NCBI GenBank assembly: GCA_002383415.1
Contig: DFYU01000098.1
Coordinates: forward strand, 751 to 12,927
Source of the DNA: Geobacter sp. UBA4074
GTDB lineage: Bacteria; Desulfobacterota; Desulfuromonadia; Geobacterales; Pseudopelobacteraceae
Reading direction: 5' to 3'
Length of the DNA: 12,177 nt
How positions within the stretch are numbered: position 1 is the stretch's first letter; the number at the start of each line of letters is the position of its first letter. This document shows, in pieces, positions 1 through 6,640 of the stretch. The notes below the pieces were generated by a model that was given only the letters and a program-made list of their open reading frames with translations, searched no databases and had not been told where the DNA came from. The translations under genes and the position numbers were made by a program.

Positions 1-2
1 AC

Positions 3-422
3 CTGCTGGATACCTGCCTGATTTCCGAACTGGTCAAAAAAGAGCCGCATCCAGCTGTTCTGCGTTGGCTGGATGAGCAGGACGAACAGCGGCTGTTCAT
101 CAGTGTGCTGGTGCTGGGCGAACTCAATAAAGGTGTGGCCAAGCTGGCAGCAGGTGATCGCAAGCAGGCACTGCTCTCCTGGGTGGAACATGATCTGGCT
201 GAACGTTTTGAGGGCCGGATTGTCGGCCTTGATCTGGAGGCGGCGGTCCTTTGGGGACGGATGCAAGGTGAGGCAGAAAAGGCGGGTGAGAAACTGCCGG
301 TGATGGATTCCCTGATCGCTGCAACGGCCATGCGTAATGGCTTTACAGTCGTCACCCGCAATGTCAGGGATCTGCAACGCTGCGGGGCAGCGGTGTGCAA
401 TCCTTGGGAAACAGAACGTTAG
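3..422 (+). CDS. VapC/FitB-like PIN-domain ribonuclease toxin, 5' end cut by window edge
   Basis: The reading frame is open from the first bases and ends at TAG 420-422, giving 139 visible residues. Only the first few residues should be missing, because the fold normally begins within a few residues of the LLDT motif seen at positions 3-14. PIN-domain landmarks are in order: the first Asp in LLDT, ISEL, an acidic GEL motif after the ISVLVLGEL strand, the MDSLIAATA helix with the third acidic residue, and a late VTRNVRDL segment. Family knowledge: these are Mg-dependent endoribonucleases of type II toxin-antitoxin pairs that cut tRNA or rRNA and are held inactive by a small DNA-binding antitoxin usually encoded just upstream. 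The antitoxin would lie left of the window and cannot be seen. The usual DTN motif reads DTC here, a mild variant. The PIN-family call is firm; toxin activity is inferred. Confidence 0.87.
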   Translation: MLDTCLISELVKKEPHPAVLRWLDEQDEQRLFISVLVLGELNKGVAKLAAGDRKQALLSWVEHDLAERFEGRIVGLDLEAAVLWGRMQGEAEKAGEKLPVMDSLIAATAMRNGFTVVTRNVRDLQRCGAAVCNPWETER

Positions 423-439
423 TTTCGAAAGGGCTTTCA

Positions 440-1744
440 ATGCGAAACATGCTATTGCTGGTTTGTGCCGTTGTGCTGCTTTTACCTCTTCCTGCTTTTG
501 CCGAAATCAAGGTCGTCACCCACACCGTGCAGCAGCCATTCGGCGGCAGCCAGTCGCCGGACGATGCCCGCACTGCAGGCATAGCCCGCGCCAAGCGTGA
601 GGCGTTGGAACAGTTTGGCACCTATATCGAAAGCACCACAGTGGTCAAGGACTCGCAGGTGGATAGCGATGAGATCTTGGCCCTGACCGCCGGGGTCACC
701 AAGGCCGAGGTGATCAAGCAGAAGAACTACACCGATGGTGACGGTTTTGGTCTGGAGATCACTGTCAAGGTAGAGTTGGATACCGCTGTGCTGGACCAGA
801 GCCTGAAGCGGTTGCTGCAGGACCGTAACCACCTGAAAGATCTTACGGCCGCCCGCGTACGTGAGAAGCAGTTGCTGGCCAGAATTGAGGAGTTGGAAAG
901 GCAGAATCAGCAGAAAGGTAAGACTCAAAAACAGAAAGAAATCTTGAAAAAAGAGTTCCAAAAAACCCGTGAAGGGCTAACGGCAGTGGAGTGGTTTGAT
1001 AAAGCGTATGCACTATGGGATGGGAAAAAGTACACCAATCCCCAAAAAGTGTTGGAGTTCCTTACCCGGGCCATACAACTTGATCCTTCTGATGCAGAAG
1101 CTTATAACAACCGTGGGGTTGCCTATAGTGCGCTTGAGCAATACCAACAGGCTATTACAGACTATAGTCAAGCAATTCAGCTCAATCCAGCTTTTGCTGC
1201 TGCTTACTATAACAGAGGTAGTGTTTATGCTGATCTCAAGCGGTACCAGCTTGCTATAACTGATTACAATAGTGCAATCCTGCAGAACCCTTCTTACGCA
1301 AGTGCTTATTATAACCGTGGTAATGCTAATTACAATATAAAACAATATCAGAAAGCAATATCTGATTATAGCAATTCTATAGCATTTGATGCTAACCATG
1401 CGCTGGCTTATTATAATAGGGGAATGGCTTATGCTGCGCTTAAGCAATATCGCCAGGCCATTGATGATTATAATAAAACGCTTCAAATGGACAATTCTGT
1501 TGTAGGAGCATATAATAATCGCGGTTTGGTCTATAAAGCACTTGAAAAATACCAGTTAGCAATTAGTGATTTTAATAAAGCAATTTTGCTAAGTCCGAAT
1601 AATGGAGCACTATATTTGAATAGAGGCGTCTCTCATATACTGGTTGGTAATATGATGGACGGATGCCGTGATGTTTATCGAGCTTGCCGGATGGGAGAGT
1701 GTGAAGCTTATAAGGTTTCACAGGAGGAAGGTTTGTGCAGGTGA
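440..1744 (+). CDS. Exported TPR-repeat protein with LPP20/FlgT-like N-terminal region
   Basis: I start this gene at ATG 440 (434 residues) and not at GTG 395. ATG 440 follows an AAAGGG ribosome binding site at 6 bases and opens a clean signal peptide (MRNMLLLVCAVVLLLPLP, then AFA and Glu at about residue 22), so the product should be periplasmic. Residues about 22-125 resemble the LPP20/FlgT N-terminal type of domain (weak call). Residues about 130-180 are charged, Gln/Lys-rich and probably coiled coil. From about 182 there is one degenerate repeat, then six TPR units at a 34-residue period (about 219, 253, 287, 321, 355, 389), most containing AYxNRG and YQxAIxDY. The last unit carries four cysteines (409, 416, 421, 433), likely disulfide-bonded. 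The first third is G+C-rich; from about position 910 the DNA is A+T-rich, matching the next gene. It lies 17 bases after the PIN gene and overlaps the next gene by 10 bases. Partner unknown. Confidence 0.85.
   Translation: MRNMLLLVCAVVLLLPLPAFAEIKVVTHTVQQPFGGSQSPDDARTAGIARAKREALEQFGTYIESTTVVKDSQVDSDEILALTAGVTKAEVIKQKNYTDGDGFGLEITVKVELDTAVLDQSLKRLLQDRNHLKDLTAARVREKQLLARIEELERQNQQKGKTQKQKEILKKEFQKTREGLTAVEWFDKAYALWDGKKYTNPQKVLEFLTRAIQLDPSDAEAYNNRGVAYSALEQYQQAITDYSQAIQLNPAFAAAYYNRGSVYADLKRYQLAITDYNSAILQNPSYASAYYNRGNANYNIKQYQKAISDYSNSIAFDANHALAYYNRGMAYAALKQYRQAIDDYNKTLQMDNSVVGAYNNRGLVYKALEKYQLAISDFNKAILLSPNNGALYLNRGVSHILVGNMMDGCRDVYRACRMGECEAYKVSQEEGLCR
1722..1727 (+). promoter_or_regulatory. Ribosome binding site for the GTG-started gene at 1735
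   Basis: A full AGGAGG lies 7 bases before GTG 1735, inside the last codons of the TPR gene. It fixes the GTG start and the 10-base overlap. A second in-frame GTG at 1741 is less well placed. Confidence 0.7.
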
Positions 1745-2244
1745 TAATTTTCGATTTTATAAGAATGTTTGCAGTTGATTACGCCCCATTATTATTTTCT
1801 GCAATGGCGCTTATAATTAGCCTGAAGGCAGCGCGCACCTCTGAAAAAGCACGATTGCATACTAAACACACATGGGAACATGACCTGGATTTAAAGGTAC
1901 ATGGAAAAAGGTCTGAAATTCTGAACGAAATAGATAGACAGCATGCTTTGTTTGGAACACTTCAGTCAATTTTTTATCAAAAAACACTCCTATTAAGGCA
2001 ATATCCACAATTATCTGAAAAATATTCTGATGAAAATAAACGGATAGACAGTAATTCGTCCGTTATTCAGTTATTGAAAGAACGCTATAATATACAACGG
2101 AGCAGCTCTGAAAATATAGCTTGCGACAACGATCTAAGCAATCTTGAGTCCATTCTTGCTGAAATACGTCGGTTGACTATACATATTCAGGAAGATATTA
2201 AGAAAGAACAAGCTGGGCTCGATTTGATGTTGAAGCAATGCTAA
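1735..2244 (+). CDS. Unknown protein, N-terminal membrane anchor plus coiled coil
   Basis: I do not recognise this 169-residue protein. It starts at GTG with an ideal AGGAGG upstream, and overlaps the end of the TPR gene by 10 bases, so translation is probably coupled. Residues about 15-33 (APLLFSAMALIISLKAA) form one hydrophobic span followed by positive charges, which suggests an N-out, C-in or simply membrane-tethered topology. The rest is helical, charged and heptad-like, with long Leu/Ile/Glu/Lys stretches at about 55-80 and 130-165, and no catalytic motif that I can see. The DNA is strongly A+T-rich: by hand count 15 of 60 bases are G or C in 1981-2040. This contrasts with the core genes nearby and suggests horizontal acquisition. 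It could act with the exported TPR protein at the inner membrane; that link is inference from overlap and shared composition only. Confidence 0.75.
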   Translation: MQVIIFDFIRMFAVDYAPLLFSAMALIISLKAARTSEKARLHTKHTWEHDLDLKVHGKRSEILNEIDRQHALFGTLQSIFYQKTLLLRQYPQLSEKYSDENKRIDSNSSVIQLLKERYNIQRSSSENIACDNDLSNLESILAEIRRLTIHIQEDIKKEQAGLDLMLKQC

Positions 2245-2275
2245 ATCTAAGCAAATCCCGATGTCAGCCTTTTGT

Positions 2276-2279
2276 GAGG
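2276..2279 (+). promoter_or_regulatory. Ribosome binding site choosing the mntA start at 2285
   Basis: GAGG with a 5-base spacer precedes ATG 2285. The upstream in-frame ATG 2261 has no purine-rich site before it, so 2285 is the better start. Confidence 0.55.
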
Positions 2280-2284
2280 TGATT

Positions 2285-2569
2285 ATGAACCTTCAGCAAA
2301 TGACAGAGCACATTCTGCCCTACTGTAAAAAGCAAGGTGTCAATAAGCTGGGTGTCTTTGGATCGTTTGCACGAGGCACAGCGCGAGCCGACAGCGACCT
2401 TGATCTGCTGGTCAGTTTTGAACGGCCGGTGAGTCTTTTAACGCAGATTCGCATGGAACGTGAACTTTCAGAGCTGCTGGGGGTGAAAGTCGATCTGGTT
2501 ACCGAGCTGGGATTGAGCCCGTATCTAAGGGATCAGATCCATGCTGAGCTGAAGGTGGTACTACAATGA
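2285..2569 (+). CDS. mntA: MntA-type antitoxin, minimal nucleotidyltransferase
   Basis: This 94-residue protein has the exact GSX10DXD signature of the MNT nucleotidyltransferase family: GS at residues 26-27 and D38/D40 in the SDLDLLV strand. A third acidic residue (D70, in VDLVT) sits at the expected distance. Family knowledge: MntA transfers AMP from ATP to a tyrosine next to the HEPN active site of its partner HepT, switching off the RNase. The length is normal for the family. The start at ATG 2285 is chosen on its ribosome binding site; ATG 2261 would add eight residues without one. The ATG of the hepT partner overlaps this stop in an ATGA (2566-2569), the usual arrangement of such pairs. 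About 40 bases separate it from the A+T-rich gene upstream, and its base composition is closer to that of the core genes. Confidence 0.92.
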   Translation: MNLQQMTEHILPYCKKQGVNKLGVFGSFARGTARADSDLDLLVSFERPVSLLTQIRMERELSELLGVKVDLVTELGLSPYLRDQIHAELKVVLQ

Positions 2570-2904
2570 TCAAGGACGACAACATATTCCTTGTGCACAT
2601 TGCCGATGCACTATGTCAGATCGAACAGTACACTGCTGGACTTGACGACTCAGGTTTCAGAGAAAGCAGACTTGTTCAAGATGCCGTAATACGACAGCTT
2701 GAGATCATCGGCGAAGCCAGTAAGAATGTTTCTTCAGCCTTGCGTAGTCAGCATCCAGAAGTGCCCTGGAAAGATCTGGCAGGCTTCCGTGACAAACTAA
2801 TTCATCACTACTTCGGTGTTGATATCGTTTCAGTCTGGCTTTCGGTTACCACTGATCTGCCGATCCTGAAACAACAGATCACCGCACTCATTACCAAGCA
2901 ATGA
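2566..2904 (+). CDS. hepT: HepT-type HEPN ribonuclease toxin
   Basis: This 112-residue, all-helical protein carries the HEPN active-site motif RX4HXY at residues 75-82 (R75, H80, Y82, in RDKLIHHYFGVD). Y82 is the expected AMP acceptor for MntA. A conserved region with QLEIIGEASKNVS precedes it. Family knowledge: HepT is a metal-independent RNase, reported to act on tRNA or mRNA, and is neutralised by MntA. The gene overlaps mntA by four bases (ATGA) and its own stop overlaps the thiL start in another ATGA (2901-2904). All key residues are intact, so the pair is probably functional. The unusual point is the downstream overlap with a housekeeping gene: a toxin cistron appears translationally coupled to thiL. 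Confidence 0.92.
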   Translation: MIKDDNIFLVHIADALCQIEQYTAGLDDSGFRESRLVQDAVIRQLEIIGEASKNVSSALRSQHPEVPWKDLAGFRDKLIHHYFGVDIVSVWLSVTTDLPILKQQITALITKQ

Positions 2905-3911
2905 ATGCCATTTCTTCCCTCTCCTCTCTCGGCGAATTCGGTCTGATTGATCTGATCCGCGCCCGTTTTCCACAACCGGCAGCGCCGGAGCTGGGGATTG
3001 GCGATGATGCCGCCCTGCTTTCCCCCTCACCGGGGATGCAGCTGGTGGTCTCCACCGACCTGCTGGCCGAAGGAGTGCACTTTGAGCGCTCCTTCGGCCA
3101 GTTGCGTCTGTTGGGGCGCAAGAGTCTGGCGGTAAACCTCTCCGACCTGGCTGCCATGGGGGCTAGGCACCGCTGGTTTTTTCTCTCCCTGGCCATCCCC
3201 CCTGGATTTCCGCTGGAAGATATCGAAGCGTTGCTGGATGGCCTGGCCGAACAGGCTGCGGAACATGGCGTGCTGCTGGCCGGTGGTGACACCTGCGTCT
3301 CAAAGAGCGGGCTGGTGATCTCGGTCACCATCATGGGTGAGCAGCGACCAGAGCTGCTGCTACGACGCTCCGGCGCCCGGCCCGGTGACGAGATCTGGGT
3401 CAGCGGTACCCTGGGAGACTCGGCCCTCGGCCTGCAGCTGTTACTAACTGGTGGGGATAAAAAAGGCGATGTTGCGACAGAGTATGTCGTGAACAGGCAC
3501 CTTGACCCCACCCCCCGCTGCGAGTTGGGTCAAACCCTGGCTGAGGTCGGTCTGGTCAGTGCCATGATCGATATCAGCGACGGGCTGCTGGCCGATCTGG
3601 GGCATATCTGTGAACAGTCCGGCTGCGGGGCCGCGATCGAGCTGGCTCAGGTGCCCCGTTCGCCGCAGTTTGCAGCCCTGGCCGAGGCCACAGCGCCGGC
3701 ATTCTGGCAGCTGATGGTGGCTGGTGGCGAGGATTACGAACTCTGCTTTACTGCGCCTGCCGCAAGTCGGGCCGCCATCCTGCAACGGGCAAAAACTGCT
3801 GGCATTCCGGCCACGGTTGTTGGTAAAGTTACCGACTCCGGGCGGGTGGTTGCCCACCTGCCGGATGGATCGATCTTCCAGCCTTCCTCTGCCGGCTATA
3901 CCCACTTTTAA
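2901..3911 (+). CDS. thiL: Thiamine-monophosphate kinase
   Basis: ThiL phosphorylates thiamine monophosphate with ATP to make thiamine diphosphate, the active cofactor, in the cytoplasm. The 336-residue protein shows the family pattern throughout: GEFGLID at residues 11-17, GIGDDAA at 32-38, STDLLAEGVHF at 51-61, LAVNLSDLAAMGA at 76-88, GGDT at 128-131, GD and ALGLQL near 172-180, ISDGLLADLGHI at 225-236, and GGEDYELCFT at 275-284. The Asp-rich motifs bind Mg and the phosphates, as in the PurM/AIR synthase-like superfamily. ATG 2901 overlaps the hepT stop and has no clear ribosome binding site of its own, so initiation probably depends on ribosomes finishing hepT. Its TAA runs into an ATG (TAATG at 3909-3913), but the real transketolase start is 27 bases further on. 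The next gene encodes a thiamine diphosphate enzyme, which fits the context. Confidence 0.95.
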   Translation: MNAISSLSSLGEFGLIDLIRARFPQPAAPELGIGDDAALLSPSPGMQLVVSTDLLAEGVHFERSFGQLRLLGRKSLAVNLSDLAAMGARHRWFFLSLAIPPGFPLEDIEALLDGLAEQAAEHGVLLAGGDTCVSKSGLVISVTIMGEQRPELLLRRSGARPGDEIWVSGTLGDSALGLQLLLTGGDKKGDVATEYVVNRHLDPTPRCELGQTLAEVGLVSAMIDISDGLLADLGHICEQSGCGAAIELAQVPRSPQFAALAEATAPAFWQLMVAGGEDYELCFTAPAASRAAILQRAKTAGIPATVVGKVTDSGRVVAHLPDGSIFQPSSAGYTHF

Positions 3912-3922
3912 TGTCCAATCTG

Positions 3923-3929
3923 AAAGGAG
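3923..3929 (+). promoter_or_regulatory. Ribosome binding site for transketolase
   Basis: AAAGGAG ends 8 bases before ATG 3938. This favours 3938 over the in-frame ATG 3911, which overlaps the thiL stop and would place this site inside the coding region. Confidence 0.75.
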
Positions 3930-3937
3930 CAGTACCG

Positions 3938-5935
3938 ATGTCCACCGTGTTTACCCCGCAGCAGGCCCGCCGTACAGCCGATACCATCCGTTTTCTCGCC
4001 GCCGATGCGGTAGAAAAGGCCAATTCCGGCCACCCCGGCCTGCCGATGGGGGCCGCCGATATGGCTGTGGCCCTGTGGTGCGGCTTTTTGAACGTCAATC
4101 CGGCCGACACCGCCTGGGCCAACCGCGATCGTTTCGTCCTTTCGGCCGGTCATGGCTCGATGCTGCTCTACTCGCTGCTGCACCTGTTCGGGTTCGACCT
4201 CTCCATGGACGAGTTGAAGAACTTCCGCCAGTGGGGCAGCAAAACCCCCGGCCACCCTGAATTTGGCCACACACCCGGCGTTGAGGTGACCACCGGCCCG
4301 CTGGGGCAGGGGATTGCCAACGGGGTTGGCATGGCGTTGGCCGCCAAGATGGCTGCCGAGCGGTTCAATACCTCTGACTTCTCCCCGATCACCCATCGGG
4401 TATTCGGTCTGGTTGGTGACGGTGACCTGCAGGAGGGGATCAGCTACGAGGCAGCTGCCCTGGCTGGCCACCTGGGCCTGGGCAACCTGGTCTACCTGTA
4501 CGATGACAACAGCATCACCATTGAGGGTACGACCAACCTAGCCTGGTCCGAGGATGTGGCCAAGCGTTTTGAGGCCGCCGGCTGGCATATCCAGAAGGTG
4601 GATGGCCACGACCACGCCGCCCTGACCAGCGCCATCCAGAACGGTATCACCGAGACCGCCAAGCCGTCGCTGATCATTGCCACAACCCATATCGCCTTCG
4701 GTGCACCCAACAAGCAGGGTTCCTCCGGGGCCCACGGCTCGCCGCTGGGCAAGGACGAGCTGGCCGCCACCCGCACCAACCTGAACTGGGACCTGGGACC
4801 GTTTGAGGTGCCGGCCGAGGTGCGCGAGCTGTGCGCCGTCCGGGTGGCCGAAATGAAGAAGGGCTATGACGCCTGGCAGGCGGGGTTTGCTGCCTGGCGT
4901 AGCGCCAACCCCGACAAGGCCAAGCTGTGGGATGCCACCTGGCAGAAGCAGCTGCCGGCCGATCTGGCTCAACAACTGCTGGCCGTGGTGGAGGGCAAGA
5001 CCGGCGCCACCCGCGCCCTGTCCGGTGCGGTGCTGCAGAAGGCTGCCGAGCTGATCCCGGCCCTGGCCGGCGGCTCCGCCGACCTGGCCCCCTCCAACAA
5101 CAGCGACATCAAGGGCGGCGGTTCGGTGCAGCCGGGCGCCTTTGGCGGACGCAACCTGCACTTCGGTATCCGCGAGCATGCCATGGGGGCGGTCTGTAAC
5201 GGCATGGCGCTCTACGGCTGTTTTATTCCTTACGGCGCCACCTTTCTGGTCTTCTCCGACTACTGCCGTTCGGCAGTGCGGCTGTCGGCCCTGATGCAGC
5301 AGCAGGTGGTTTACATCTTTACCCACGATTCCTACGCCGTTGGCGAGGATGGTCCGACTCATCAGCCAATCGAACATACCGCTTCGTTGCGGATGATCCC
5401 CGGCCTGCAGGTGATCCGGCCGGCTGACGCAGCTGAGACAGCTCTGGCCTGGTATGCCGCGCTCAAATACCACAACGGCCCCACCGCCCTGATCCTGACC
5501 CGTCAGGCTTTGCCGCTCCTGTCTCGTATTGAGGGCAGCGACCCGACCCAACCACTGATGGGTGGTTATGTGCTGGCCGATGCGGCCAATCCGGCAGTGG
5601 TGCTGATGGCCTCCGGCTCAGAAGTTTCGCTGGCCCTGGAAGCCGCTAAACTGCTGGCAGGCCAGGGGGTAGCCGCCCGGGTGGTGTCGGTGCCTGATCT
5701 GGGCACCTTCATGGCCCAGCCGTTGGCCTACCGTCGCTCGGTGCTGCCGGCCGGTGTCAAGCGGGTGGCCATCGAGGCCGGCCGAGGTGAATCCTGGGGC
5801 CGGCTCTTGGGTGAGGAAGGCCTGTTCATTGGCTGGGAACAGTTCGGCGCATCGGCTCCGGCCGACGTGCTGGCCGAAAAATTCGGTCTGACCCCGGCGG
5901 CCGTGGCGCAAAAAGTCGCCGCCTTTGTGAACTAG
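3938..5935 (+). CDS. tkt: Transketolase
   Basis: Transketolase moves two-carbon ketol units between sugar phosphates in the non-oxidative pentose phosphate pathway, producing or using erythrose 4-phosphate. From ATG 3938 the protein has 665 residues, the normal bacterial length. Visible motifs: SGHPGLPMG (30-38), GHGSMLLY (71-78), TGPLGQG (119-125), the thiamine diphosphate/Mg motif GDGDLQEG (160-167) with its downstream Asn in DDNS (191), HFGIREHAMGA with the cofactor-activating Glu near 413, and DGPTHQP near 471-477. The upstream gene makes its cofactor. The downstream regulator starts on the base after this stop codon, and DAHP synthase follows. The DNA is very G+C-rich (hand count 46 of 60 in 5041-5100), typical of a core gene here. 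The long open frames on the opposite strand follow from that composition. Confidence 0.97.
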   Translation: MSTVFTPQQARRTADTIRFLAADAVEKANSGHPGLPMGAADMAVALWCGFLNVNPADTAWANRDRFVLSAGHGSMLLYSLLHLFGFDLSMDELKNFRQWGSKTPGHPEFGHTPGVEVTTGPLGQGIANGVGMALAAKMAAERFNTSDFSPITHRVFGLVGDGDLQEGISYEAAALAGHLGLGNLVYLYDDNSITIEGTTNLAWSEDVAKRFEAAGWHIQKVDGHDHAALTSAIQNGITETAKPSLIIATTHIAFGAPNKQGSSGAHGSPLGKDELAATRTNLNWDLGPFEVPAEVRELCAVRVAEMKKGYDAWQAGFAAWRSANPDKAKLWDATWQKQLPADLAQQLLAVVEGKTGATRALSGAVLQKAAELIPALAGGSADLAPSNNSDIKGGGSVQPGAFGGRNLHFGIREHAMGAVCNGMALYGCFIPYGATFLVFSDYCRSAVRLSALMQQQVVYIFTHDSYAVGEDGPTHQPIEHTASLRMIPGLQVIRPADAAETALAWYAALKYHNGPTALILTRQALPLLSRIEGSDPTQPLMGGYVLADAANPAVVLMASGSEVSLALEAAKLLAGQGVAARVVSVPDLGTFMAQPLAYRRSVLPAGVKRVAIEAGRGESWGRLLGEEGLFIGWEQFGASAPADVLAEKFGLTPAAVAQKVAAFVN

Positions 5936-6622
5936 ATGGAACTGGTACATCTGCTCAAAAAATCGCTCTTGTTTTCAGGTCTCAACGATGATGATCTGCA
6001 TTCGTTGGCGGCCATTACGGTGCGTCGCGCGGTGAGCAAAGGGGAGACCCTGTTCAGTGAAGGGGAGGAGGCCACCGGTTTCTTTCTGCTGATCGAGGGT
6101 CACCTCAAGCTGTGCCGGGTTTCACCGGAGGGGCGCGAGAAGGTGCTGCACTTTGTGCATCCCGGTGAGACCTTTGCCGAAGCGGCCTTTTTCGGTGATG
6201 GCCGCTATCCGGCCGAGGCCCGCGCCCTTGAACCGGGCGAGGTGCTGTTCCTGCCACGCCAGGGGTTCATGGAGCTGATGGGGTCCAAGCCGCAGTTTGC
6301 CCTGAATCTGGTGGTGTCGCTGTCGCTTTCGCTACGCCGTTTCGCCCGCCAGATCGAGGAGCTGACCTTTGCCGATGTCACCTCCCGGCTGGCCTCGTTT
6401 TTGATCAAGCGGGCCGAGGAGCAGTCCACCAGCTACGGCGGGATCACCTACCTGGAGCTGGGCATCAAGAAGGGTGAACTGGCAGCCCAGTTGGGCACTG
6501 CCGGCGAGACCATCTCCCGCACCTTCCGCAAGCTGAAGGAAGAGGGGATCATCGAGCTGAACGGACGGAAAGTTACTATTTTGCAGATGGAGCGGCTGCA
6601 GCAGATGGCCAGCCGCCAGTAG
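5936..6622 (+). CDS. Crp/Fnr-family transcriptional regulator
   Basis: This 228-residue protein has an N-terminal cyclic-nucleotide-binding-type beta barrel (about residues 10-125: GETLFSEGEEATGFFLLIEG, then FAEAAFFGDGRYPAEARAL), a dimerisation helix (about 128-160), and a C-terminal winged helix with the recognition helix at about 178-200 (ELAAQLGTAGETISRTFRKL). The ETISR core is typical of Fnr/Dnr-type members. No N-terminal cysteine cluster is present, so it is not a [4Fe-4S] Fnr. The cAMP-contact pattern of Crp is not clearly kept, so the ligand (haem, NO, none or other) is unknown. The start ATG directly follows the transketolase TAG with no gap and only a weak ribosome binding site, suggesting coupling. 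Its position between tkt and the DAHP synthase gene suggests it may control this operon; that is inference. Confidence 0.92.
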   Translation: MELVHLLKKSLLFSGLNDDDLHSLAAITVRRAVSKGETLFSEGEEATGFFLLIEGHLKLCRVSPEGREKVLHFVHPGETFAEAAFFGDGRYPAEARALEPGEVLFLPRQGFMELMGSKPQFALNLVVSLSLSLRRFARQIEELTFADVTSRLASFLIKRAEEQSTSYGGITYLELGIKKGELAAQLGTAGETISRTFRKLKEEGIIELNGRKVTILQMERLQQMASRQ

Positions 6623-6640
6623 TGATGAAAGGAAGGTAGT

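Noticed and set aside
395..439. TPR gene starting at GTG 395
   Set aside because: It would bury the signal peptide behind 15 extra residues and overlap the PIN gene. ATG 440 has a ribosome binding site and a clean signal peptide.
1013..1486. Long open frame on the minus strand across the TPR array
   Set aside because: It is an antisense product of the repeating AYYNRG codons, Ile/Val-rich and without a ribosome binding site or family resemblance.
1088..1700. Tandem repeat or CRISPR-like array
   Set aside because: The 102-base period comes from 34-residue TPR units in coding sequence; the repeats are divergent and there are no spacers.
3911..3937. Transketolase starting at ATG 3911
   Set aside because: The ribosome binding site AAAGGAG at 3923-3929 would fall inside the coding sequence. 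The protein from 3938 has the normal length and N terminus.
4538..5551. 337-residue open frame on the minus strand inside tkt
   Set aside because: High G+C with strong third-position bias leaves antisense frames open; the composition is Gly/Gln/His-rich with no domain.
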